Of a stretch of DNA of 64,000 nt, positions 54,208-64,000 are shown one piece after another (position 1 is the stretch's first letter; every line of letters begins with the position of its first letter). The notes under the pieces are model-generated. The model saw only the letters and a list, made by a program, of their open reading frames with translations. It did not search any database and had not been told where the DNA came from. This stretch comes from Micropterix aruncella. Its lineage: Eukaryota > Arthropoda > Insecta > Lepidoptera > Micropterigidae. Both the position numbers and the translations under genes were made by a program. The stretch covers positions 12,462,239-12,526,238 of the forward strand of contig OX155961.1 of NCBI GenBank assembly GCA_944548615.1, given 5' to 3'.

Positions 54208-54965
54208 TATTGGGTCCTTGCCTATGTAGTTGCTGTTATATAAAGGAAATGGAATGCCAAAAACTTTGTATGAAAAATATATATTTAATTAACAGAAGTA
54301 TATATTGATCCCTATTATCTATGCAGATTGTCATTTTAATGGAAGTTGCTAAATTCCTCTGCTGTAAAACTCTCATGGACAAAACCCAATGAATAATTTG
54401 AAGGCGTTTTTCGCCGACTCTTCAAAATAGATTTTTTTCTTTGGTAAAAAGATATCTAACTTCTAAAAAAATATATACTCTTTCGGAGCAATGTCCGGCA
54501 AGTACAGTGGGTAACTTAAGAGTCTCCAGTCGCAACTCCTGCAACTTTGCGACTGTTTCCAGTGACGTCTGTGGTTATACGTTGTCATGCAGAAGCAGTG
54601 GCGATGAGCGATTGACCAGGCTCGGTTATTTAATCACGAGCTTCTCATCATTGTTTGCAATTCTGTACAGTACACGTTTACCGTAAATGTATAGCCAGAC
54701 TGCAGGAAGCTGTATAAAAAGCACTGGCACAGGATCTCATATTTGAAAATAATGCAAATTCTCAACTTTACCATGGTTGTATAAACGAAAATATTTTAGC
54801 AGGAAAAAACGACGGAAAGACAAATAAATAACGGATTCTTAAAAAAGAATAACTGTCCTTGAAATAAAATTTATTTGAATTTGAAATTCCAACTCAAACC
54901 CAAGTTATCTAAGTTCAAAATGGCCAGTATGAAAAAACAGCAATTACATAGAAGGGCTGTGTTAT
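54208..54965 (-). mobile_element. Mariner-like element, copy 3, uninterrupted
   Basis: Termini TATTGGGTCCTTGCCTATGT (54208) and, reversed, CAGCCCTTCTATGTAATTGC (54965 inward), with the shared TATGTARTTGCTGTT core. This copy gives the uninterrupted order of the 750-bp element, against which the insertions in copies 1 and 2 are defined. Confidence 0.8.
54290..54595 (-). pseudogene. Mariner-like transposase C-terminal fragment
   Basis: The minus strand has HDNV with a stop, PQTSLETVAKLQELRLETL, then a changed P..Y.PDIAPK block, and EFYSRGI with stop codons in the QLPLK region. Same truncated transposase as copy 1. Multiple stops. Confidence 0.7.
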
Positions 54966-55154
54966 TTGGTTCACATTATAATAAATCGTGCAGGAAAATG
55001 GAGTTAAACTCATAGCCATTGGCTCATAGCATACTTAACTGAGCAAAAATGCCCCTACCTAGAGATCCTTATATTTTACTTAGGATGTTGCTTTTCCGCG
55101 AGCTGACTAGTATGACGTTCGGTTATATAAACATTAGAATAAAGCTCAACACAT
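54966..55154. other. Spacer, nothing recognised
   Basis: Short unassigned sequence. Confidence 0.4.
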
Positions 55155-55590
55155 TCACACTTGCATAATACTTACACACACAATTATTCCATCATATACA
55201 CACATTAGTAGAAAGCCATCGACCACCAGCTCTATGTACCTGTCAGCAGCGACAAGCTCGATCTTCCTGGCTAGGACAATGTTGGGGTTCGACATAGCAT
55301 AGACGAGCATTCGAGTGAGCTTCTTGATTTTTGGAGCACTTACTTGTAAGCTTTGTTGTACTACATGTCTTGATCGGACTTGTATCAGGTTGGCTTTTTC
55401 CGCGTTTAGGATGAGACCTTTGTGACGAGACCACTTTTGCAAATAATTAAGGCCTCTCTGTAGTTTCCCAACGCAGATTCAAGTGTATCTCCGGTAGCGG
55501 CAATAACCGTATCGTAGGCGTATTGATAGCTTATGCCCTTCTTATTGACTTGCGGAAGATTGCTGAAAGTCAAGACTAATCTGACATGTA
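55155..55590 (-). pseudogene. LINE reverse transcriptase fragment with altered active site
   Basis: Two minus-strand frames overlap: NLPQVNKKGISYQYAYDTVI then AATGDTLESALGNYREALI, and LQKWSRHKGLILNAEKANLI. The active-site box reads YAYDT where LINEs have YADDT/FADDT, so the first catalytic aspartate of the pair is Tyr. The GL.LN..K motif D follows. A SINE abuts the upstream edge. Confidence 0.75.
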
Positions 55591-55596
55591 ATATTC

Positions 55597-55867
55597 GTTT
55601 GTTTATATTTTTTATTGTGAATTTCACAATGGGCGGGTTTAACATCGTCCGACAATTAGTTACAACCAACCCTACTATGAATTATTTATAATTATAATTG
55701 CATGTAACATGTGTGTAAGTGTGTGTCTTGTTATTGCATTCGATCGACAGGATTGAAAATGCAATTCCGTTAATTTTATCCCAACGGAAAATGGTTACCT
55801 AGCCGGGAATCGAACCCGGAACCTTACGATGTAAGATCAGGCGACCTAGCCACTATGCCACCGGGCC
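55597..55867 (-). mobile_element. tRNA-derived SINE, copy 4
   Basis: Reverse-oriented full copy: B box as GGAATCGAACC (55806 region), A box as CCACTATGCCA, head end GGCCACCGGGT, body and tail (GTTTGTTTATATTTTTTATT at 55597). Lies directly beside the LINE fragment and may have inserted into it. Confidence 0.88.
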
Positions 55868-56394
55868 ACCGGGTGAATTGGAGCTTCAATGCCAACATTT
55901 TTAAATTTGAGTTTTAATGCCTTCGAGGTCAATGCAAAAGTTAACAACAAACACCTCATCAACGACTCAAATGTCTGTGTCCCAGGTCGGGTCAACGTCA
56001 CGACTTTCGACATATACAATGGTGTTGGCAGTTGTGCATCTACTATCATATAAGTAACTATGTAGGACTTAGCTGCAAACCCCGGATGCACCTGCAATGA
56101 ACGCTAGGAGACAGTGTAACAACCACACTTTGCTAGGGACTTTCGGAGAAATTTCGAAGACGTCAGCTGGCAATCGTGACCGCCGACTTATGCTGCAACT
56201 GCAGCATACTATATATCTGTGGATATATATATCGATATCGATATCGATCAGTGAATATGTATGATCCCGAATGCACTGCAAATGGAATATGTCAAAAATG
56301 CGAATTCGTTTCATTTATAAACACACCATTTCTGAGAAATACAGACGACTCGGCAGTACAGTCGCCATGTATATAGAAATTTCCGTCGCTATCA
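55868..56394. other. Unassigned stretch
   Basis: Includes an (ATATCG)n patch at 56222-56248. The frames here have no domain features. Some of it may be further LINE sequence. Confidence 0.35.
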
Positions 56395-56710
56395 AGATGT
56401 CACGCGAACGGAAAACCTTTGATCTTGTTTTGCAGACAGCGGTTGACGGAGGCCAATCCTGTCATTAATTTGGCATCAAGGTCGTATTTTGAGATTACTG
56501 CACTTCCCAGGTACTTAAATTTCCCCACTCGCTTCGAGACATCTTGGTCAAGCCATATTTGGAGATGCTCATCATTTGTATCGATGCGTATCACTTCGAT
56601 CTTACTTATGCTAATCTTCAGACCGAATGTACCATATGACTTGTCCAGTTTAGTTATCGGCCATTGGAGAGCAACTGAAGAGCTAAGAAACACAGTCGTC
56701 ATAGTTATTT
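56395..56710 (-). pseudogene. RTE-like reverse transcriptase fragment
   Basis: The frame 56400-56702 reads YGTFGLKISISKIEVIRIDT, then VSKRVGKFKYLGSAVISKYD and LMTGLASVNRCLQNKIKG. GLKI...K.E and V..FKYLGS.I......... are the motif D/E region of RTE/BovB-type enzymes. The active-site portion is lost. Confidence 0.78.
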
Positions 56711-56851
56711 TATATATTAAAAAAAGAGGTTGGTATATCTAAGCTTAATAGACTTCGACCCAGTTTAACCGATCACAATGCGAGTTTGCGCATTATATGA
56801 CGTGTTTTTTCATTGATAAGTTGCTTATGCTATTCACATTGTTGTAATTCG

Positions 56852-56868
56852 CCACTAGATGGCGCTGC
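56852..56868 (+). promoter_or_regulatory. CTCF-like motif
   Basis: CCACTAGATGGCGCTGC matches the insect CTCF core (CCA..AG.TGGCGC) well. The same word is common in some insect transposons, so a functional insulator site is only a possibility. Confidence 0.3.
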
Positions 56869-56999
56869 AGCATATCAACTACTATACCGTTCAACCGACC
56901 ACCATGAACCCGGCCATGAACGCCACCTGGACCACACCGGGTAACAATCCACTAGTAATATATACTTTATGAACGTATTAATTTTTATTTTATTTATTT

Positions 57000-57143
57000 A
57001 CTCAAGAAAAATATTTAAATATTTACATTAAAAATATTTAAAAATACAAAGACTCTGCTCCACTCCTAACTAGGCAGTGCTTGTTTTAAGAAAGACACCA
57101 ATTTTGTATAATAACAATTTAATATGTAATTTTATGACAACAA
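57000..57143 (-). repeat. Possible retroposon tail (TTTA)n and spacer
   Basis: TTTTATTTTATTTATTTACT, CAAGAAAAATATTTAAAT at the left suggests a reverse-oriented 3' tail. Positions 56711-56999, apart from the CTCF-like site, are unassigned. Confidence 0.3.
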
Positions 57144-57549
57144 AAGAATAAAAAACACGACTACCATTACAAAAAGCGAAATATTGTATTTAAAAATATT
57201 TTTGTAACATTTTATTTATGAAATATTTGCTGTTTATGTAATTATATATACATATACATTTATATATTCGGAATATACTCAATCAGCCCTTTCATTTGAC
57301 ACTAAACACGATATATTTATGTTAATTTATTGACATTTCGACATTTGGGCATTTAGACAACTATTTACTTGGTATTTGGACAGTTAAGGTACCCTATGAT
57401 ACTCGGGATGATATAAAGATTCTAACAACACTACACACTTCTAAATCGGTTCATGAGTTTAGAAGTTATAGTGGAATAAAGAAACGGAAAACATACATAG
57501 ATGAACTCTGCCACATTACACCCCTTTTTATGTTGGGCAGTCGTGTAAT
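57144..57549 (+). mobile_element. Repeat family C, full-length copy
   Basis: Reference copy. Left end AAGAATAAAAAACACGACTA; middle CTCAATCAGCCCTTTCATTT, ACACTAAACACGATATATTT, CTTCTAAATCGGTTCATG; right end CACCCCTTTTTATGTTGGGC, AGTCGTGTAA. Terminal ACACGACT.CC and GG.CAGTCGTGT are inverted. Non-coding. The lack of a clear target duplication leaves the superfamily open. Confidence 0.7.
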
Positions 57550-58339
57550 TAGTGGTAACGAATGAATAAGGTGAAATATTATAGATTATGCGTTATTATT
57601 CAGTTAGATTATGAAATTGAGAATATTTATATTATTCATAATAGAGTTTTAGGTATCATGGAGTCAGACCATCAGTCATGCAGACATAGGGATTTTTATC
57701 AATAAATTAGGTAATGATCTAAAATACCTTTTTTCCCATAAAAAAGTAAGAGATTTGTTTCGACATACAAATCTCAGTGATACTTCAATTTCAATCCTAG
57801 TTGAAGCCGAACCAAAAAAATATAAAACTAACGAAAGTGACTCGACTCAAAATTGTCAGTAGATAAAGTGATGCTAAAGTGATGCTAACTGACAGAGGAG
57901 AGCGCCAGCTATTTTAAAACCGCCATTTAATGCGGCGCAAAATTTTGCAACCTTCATTTGTACCATGAATAAATACACTGTTATGAAAGGACTCTGCTGG
58001 CGTGGGATGTAGTCTCAAGCAAAATTTCCGTTTCTGGAGTACAGGAACGTATTGCGAAATATGACTTATTATCTTCGCAGTGTTTGGTAACGTTGCATGG
58101 TAAATAAAAGCTTGTAAAAAGACAAGTTTCGTAGATTTGCTGGGAGATCATTCCACGTCCTTGTACTATTTACACTGAAAGATTATGAGTAGAAATCAGT
58201 GTTATGGTGAAGAATCTTCAGCAAATTATCAGAGTCTGGAAGAAGCAAAAAACCGTGGGAACTTAATCTTTTAAAGAGCACGTGGAGATAAAATGGTATT
58301 GATTGGGAAAAAATCGATACAGAAGATCGTCACATTCAC
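57550..58339. other. Unassigned stretch
   Basis: No recognised features. Confidence 0.4.
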
Positions 58340-58672
58340 GTTCAAGATATGATCATTTTTACTATAGTAAATATATATACTATAGTAAATATATTTACTC
58401 ATATACTATAGTAAATATACTATAGTATACGTAAATATACTATAGTAAACGTACTATACTAAAATATACTATAGTAAACGTACTATACTAAATATACTAT
58501 ACTATATAAAAATATACTATATTTACTATAGTATACTATAGTAAATATACTATAGTATACGTAAATATACTATACTATACTATAGTAAATATATATACTA
58601 TAGTAAATATATACTATAGTAAATATATATATATATACTATAGTAAATATATATACTCATTTTTACTATAGT
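58340..58672. repeat. TATACTATAGTAAA-type palindromic simple repeat
   Basis: About 330 bp of ACTATAGTAAATATAT variants, each containing the self-complementary TATACTATAGTATA core, so the tract can fold into many alternative cruciforms. Confidence 0.85.
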
Positions 58673-58673
58673 A

Positions 58674-58711
58674 AATATATTCCAGTACGCTATAGCGTAC
58701 TGGAATATATT
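58674..58711. repeat. Perfect 38-bp palindrome
   Basis: AATATATTCCAGTACGCTA is followed directly by its exact reverse complement, with no spacer, at the edge of the ACTATAGT repeat. The GC-containing centre (CAGTACGC/GCGTACTG) differs from the neighbouring simple repeat. Confidence 0.92.
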
Positions 58712-58846
58712 CAGACACGGGGTCATACTTACGTAGACCGAAGATGAGTCGTATGCGGATGTTTTGCAAACGTTTAAGTTTGCTGAGCAATTCCTCTGAT
58801 AAGTCGAGATAAGCCAAATATGCAGTGTCAAAAAAGTTAACAGAAG

Positions 58847-58966
58847 TTTGTTTGTTTGTTTATACTCTTTATTGTGAAATTTCACAATGGGCGGGTTTAC
58901 TGTCATACGACAATTTCTTCCAACCAACCCTACTAGGAAGTGTTTATATGTATGTGTGCGTGTAAA
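58847..58966 (-). mobile_element. tRNA-derived SINE, copy 5, 3' end only
   Basis: (GTTT)n tail, TTGTGAAATTTCACAATGGG, CGGGTTTACTGTCATACGAC, CCAACCAACCCTACTAGGAA match the last 120 bp of the family in reverse. The tRNA head is missing. Confidence 0.85.
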
Positions 58967-59174
58967 ATGAGAAGTGACTGTGAAAAAGATTTTTTAGTGT
59001 CTATAAGAAGAAATCGCTAGAGCGCTTGCAGAGGATGACACCTCATGAACGTGTGGTTGGTAGGATAAATGCTCATCCACAATCAGACAAAGTTCTTTCA
59101 CCTATTGACATATTTTTAAAAATGGTTTTGATATACTTAGATTAAGTTACCAGAGTTTCCATAATGACGCATAA

Positions 59175-59903
59175 GGGGCCGTCCACATATTACGTAATCA
59201 CCAAAGACGAGGGGGGTTTGGAGCTGATGCTTACGCTTGATTACGTGGGGGGGGGGGGAGGTACCCGCTATGATTACGTAATAAACTTTGGTCACTGCAT
59301 CGCAATTTTTTTAGTCTAAACCTACACGGAAATGGCGCAGTGCCGCGAAGAAAATACCCCTTTGCACAATGTGCGTAGATATTTCACGCGCTCGTCTGTG
59401 ATTGAGTCGCCCTGGCCTGTTCCTGCGCGCGCTGGAAAGCCGGTGGCCACTCTAAGTGGCGGCGGCACGGCTGCAACTCTGAACTAGCGCGCCGCTGCAC
59501 GCTCCAACTCCATCGCGGAAAGATAAACGTGGTCGTGTGGCGCATCAACTATGGCGGATATACAAATGGAGTTTCTCAGTACTCACGCCAAAGCGTTTTC
59601 ACTCCTCTTGGGACCGGAGGCACAACGGCGGACCGACGAGGAGTGGGGGCAGTTTAAAAAGAAATACAAAAAATGCACGAAGGATCCGGCATTATGCCTC
59701 ATTGTGGAAGAGTCTACAAACACTTCACAAACGCTATGTTCACGATTCTTCGCATTTTATGCAAATTCGGTTGATTACGTAATCTTGGGGGAAGGGGGGG
59801 GGGGGGGGGGTCAGGCCGCTGCTTACGTCTGTCGACATGGGGGAAGGGGGAGAAAGGGGGTCGAAAAATCCCAAAAACGTGATTACGTAATATGAGGATG
59901 GCC
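59175..59903. mobile_element. PIF/Harbinger-like element with TAA duplication and internal ORF
   Basis: The left end GGGGCCGTCCACATATTACG, TAATCAC and right end in reverse GGCCATCCTCATATTACGTA, ATCACG are inverted. TAA lies outside both (59172-59174, 59904-59906). Subterminal zones mirror each other (GATTACGT, GCTTACG, G-runs of 12 and 17). The interior is GC-rich and contains an ORF from 59551. No transposase DDE domain is visible, so it is non-autonomous or has captured its cargo. Confidence 0.78.
59551..59895 (+). CDS. ORF in Harbinger-like element, unknown protein
   Basis: 114 codons from an ATG in fair context (CAACTATGG). The first 73 residues, MADIQMEFLSTHAKAFSLLL, GPEAQRRTDEEWGQFKKKYK, KCTKDPALCLIVEES and on, are charged and helical-looking with mixed, coding-like codon use. 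The last 41 come from the G-rich terminal region and are not natural protein. A GC-rich leader precedes it (59340-59550). It may be a captured host first exon, or the N-terminus of the element's own DNA-binding protein. I do not recognise the family. An exon ending before about 59765 is likelier than the full frame. Confidence 0.35.
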   Translation: MADIQMEFLSTHAKAFSLLLGPEAQRRTDEEWGQFKKKYKKCTKDPALCLIVEESTNTSQTLCSRFFAFYANSVDYVILGEGGGGGGQAAAYVCRHGGRGRKGVEKSQKRDYVI

Positions 59904-60660
59904 TAAGCAGTTTGAGATTCAGAAATTCCAAAAGAGTAGTTAGTTATAAGCCCAAGTTCCGAAATTCTAAAAATCAATAGCAGTATTTTTTTCTCGATTG
60001 AACTATTCAATAATAAATCAAATCTAACTTCCATTGCATCATGTCTTGGTTTGCTATGTGTGATATAATTAATGATGTCGTCCATTACGAAAACCTAAAC
60101 AAGTCAGTCGAGAGTTTAAGAGCTTAATTGAATATCCTGTCGGAAATTTATATGAATTGCCAGTATTAAACAAATTAATGGATATGGATTACAAGCAAAT
60201 GTATCATTTGGCCGGATTAAGGTTGATACTTTGATACAGTGTATGACCGCAAGGACATTATGACTATTAAAAACGATTTAAATCAGGTGACGAGATTCGG
60301 TTAAAACATATTTTGCGCATGATTTATAGGTTTTTTCAAGTCAATTTTTATTATTTGTTCTTCATTCAGGGTTATTCAGCAGTCTCTAATAGTGAAATAT
60401 TATTGTTCTTTGAAGCGGTCTATTATTGACGGATAAATCCTTTCCATCTCGATATTATTTTATACTAAAACGCGAAAAAAAAGAAAAACAGCCCTTGAAA
60501 GAAATCAGATATGGATTCTTTTGTAAAAAGACTTGATTAAAATTTACGGTAAATTGTGCTTGTCCGATCGTTGATGTCTCCTAGCTTATTGTTGGAAATC
60601 ATTAAAAACTCGACAATACCAAAATTTATTTGTATTTATTCTATTTGAATATTCTATAGC
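59904..60660. other. Unassigned stretch
   Basis: AT-rich, nothing recognised. Confidence 0.4.
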
Positions 60661-60662
60661 TT

Positions 60663-60900
60663 TCATCATCATCATCATCATCATTAGCACTACGACTCAC
60701 TATTATAGGCTATAGTTTCCAGTTGGTCACTCCATAAGCATTTATGTCTTTAACCACGAAATCAAACCATCCCTGTTTTGTTCCTCCGACTTTACAATGT
60801 TCTTCAGGTTTTCCACAAAGACTGTGCTTCAACGGTAGTTCTTTTTCTATTATTTCCACATACTCTAAACAGTTGAGCCTTCCAATCTCACCACATGCAT
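60663..60900 (-). pseudogene. RTE-like ORF2 C-terminus with (GAT)n tail
   Basis: The minus strand reads IGRLNCLEYVEIIEKELPLK, HSLCGKPEEHCKVGGTKQGW, FDFVVKDINAYGVTNWKL and stop (60712-60710). A (GATGAT)n tail follows at 60683-60663. W.D.V..DI...GV..W at the very end plus a trinucleotide tail fits RTE-type elements. 5'-truncated. Confidence 0.55.
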
Positions 60901-61640
60901 ACTATTATAGATTTTATACCGTTCCTTATTTGTTAACCTTGATAACGCGTCATCCTTCTGCATGGCCGCGAATATACTTCGTAGTATTTTGCGTTAAAAT
61001 ACATATATTGCATTTTCATCTGCTTTAGTGAGACGTCATGTTTTAGAAGCGTAGTTAAGATTTATCTGATGGATGTATTTTAGTTGACGAGGGTTTTGAT
61101 TTCAAACTGGAGACCGAATTGTCACCATTTGCGGTTATTAAACGTTTTCTAACCTCTTCACTTGTATTGTTGTCGCTCGTAATGAATGCTATTTAGATTA
61201 GAAACAATAATAAAATATGGCGACGGGTTTGGAATATCAAAGTAGGCAGCAATATATTTAGTTTCCTTCTAATTTAACTGCAAGCCCATTTGCTACTCTA
61301 TAGTTGCATTTGGATGTATAAGAAGCACGTACGATATAGCAGTCTTTTATGGACTACTGATGACGACTCAGATATTTCGCCCTGTAAGTACCAGTGGTTG
61401 TATTAGTACCGGTGGTTGCACATTACAATGAGTTAGGATTCAGCTCAATTGTATTACTCTTTAACGGCGTTACATCTAAGTAAAGGCATTACATCCAATC
61501 GAAAATTTGACGATACTTGACTTTCTTGCGTAAACAAGGCGTATTACAAAGGTTTACGTGTGCAACACAATTATTAGTCTTGTATTTTACGATTTACAAT
61601 TAGGACCGATAAAATTAATTTTCTCCATGCTGAATAACGA
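60901..61640. other. Unassigned stretch
   Basis: No coding or repeat features recognised apart from a CCAGTGGTTGTATTAGTACC / CCGGTGGTTGCA mini-repeat at about 61390-61422. Confidence 0.4.
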
Positions 61641-62103
<463 letters not shown>

Positions 62104-62340
62104 GGGCACTTATCTGGTCTGTGGCGACCAGGAGCGACTCCACGCCTTTTTCTTTTTCTCTTCTTTTCAGTATTTGCGGTTTCCTATTGTGGTATTGGAA
62201 CCTTTCTACTTTATCCTACAGCGGCAACACAACAATTCGAAAGATGAGATCAATGCTGGAAAATAATAGGCGATTAGATATCTTAAAAACTAATGATTAT
62301 TAAAAATGTGTATCAATATTTCGGCCAAGCCGTCGTCAAG

Positions 62341-63007
<667 letters not shown>

Positions 63008-63318
63008 AGGGCTTATCCTTATGCAACACAAAATGCCTTCAATTGAGACGAATTAAGCGAAAAACTAAAAAAATTAAACTATTGATCACTTCGGCAAAGC
63101 CGTTTTCCAAATGAAAGTGACATTACGAAATAATTCAAATTTCGAATGCTACCAACATTTAAAATATGATACAATTAGCTGAGTTTGTTATCAACGAGCC
63201 ATTACATCGAAATAAAAATAAAAAAACCTCCATATGCTCAATGAAATGAAAGAAGAAACTTCAATCTTAATTACTGGCAGAGAAGTTTATAATAAAGATT
63301 GTATAATGTTATCAAAAT

Positions 63319-64000
<682 letters not shown>

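Overview
This 64 kb window looks like intergenic or intronic DNA from an insect, most probably a moth or butterfly (Lepidoptera). It is AT-rich, and bacterial gene organisation is absent. It is packed with insect-type mobile elements: non-autonomous Helitrons (5' TC, 3' hairpin plus CTAG, inserted between A and T), 5'-truncated LINEs, a tRNA-headed SINE family with an (AAAC)n tail, mariner-like and PIF/Harbinger-like DNA transposons, a Penelope-like element, and long (TA)n arrays. The lepidopteran assignment is inference from repeat types. No species is claimed.

I found no complete host protein-coding gene and no functional tRNA, rRNA or CRISPR array. Nearly every open reading frame is a piece of a decayed transposon or low-complexity sequence. 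The best host-like signals are two GC-rich islands with core-promoter motifs followed by splice donors (minus strand 5660-5291; plus strand 19330-19524). There are also several unique, moderately GC-rich stretches that could be regulatory (23760-23950, 24800-25430, 42720-43060, 47180-47690) and a pair of possible small coding pieces at 36509-36859.

Layout. 1-4.1 kb: LINE remnants and repeat family C. 4.4-6.2 kb: Helitron A beside the first candidate promoter, then a SINE. 7.3-12.6 kb: short Helitron, dispersed families D, E and G, a perfect hairpin, a foldback element in a D copy, a LINE and a SINE. 13.3-20.7 kb: foldback, LINE ends, an RTE-like insertion with an 18-bp target duplication, a composite Helitron B carrying a copy of the 5.1-5.3 kb segment, tandem repeats, second candidate promoter, SINE. 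20.8-22.9 kb: the largest LINE, with most of its reverse transcriptase. 23-33 kb: families C, P and F and nested LINEs. 33.6-35.1 kb: Harbinger-like element with a poly-C core and a 25-bp minisatellite. 35.5-38.3 kb: D copy and a Penelope-like foldback. 39.8-42.7 kb: two mariner-like copies, both broken by later insertions. 43.3-50.3 kb: Helitron C, LINEs, D copies, P tandem units. 51.9-58.9 kb: E and G copies, LINE pieces, a third mariner, two SINE copies. 59.2-59.9 kb: Harbinger-like element containing a coding-looking ORF. 60.6-64 kb: RTE end, (TA)n arrays and a 333-bp tandem duplication.

There is no multi-gene system here. The window is best read as layers of insertions. Several insertion events can be proved internally because a second copy of the target repeat preserves the empty site. 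The most noteworthy signals are the possible Helitron capture of a promoter-proximal exon, the Harbinger-like element with an ORF, the Penelope-like foldback, and the G/C-homopolymer cores of family E.
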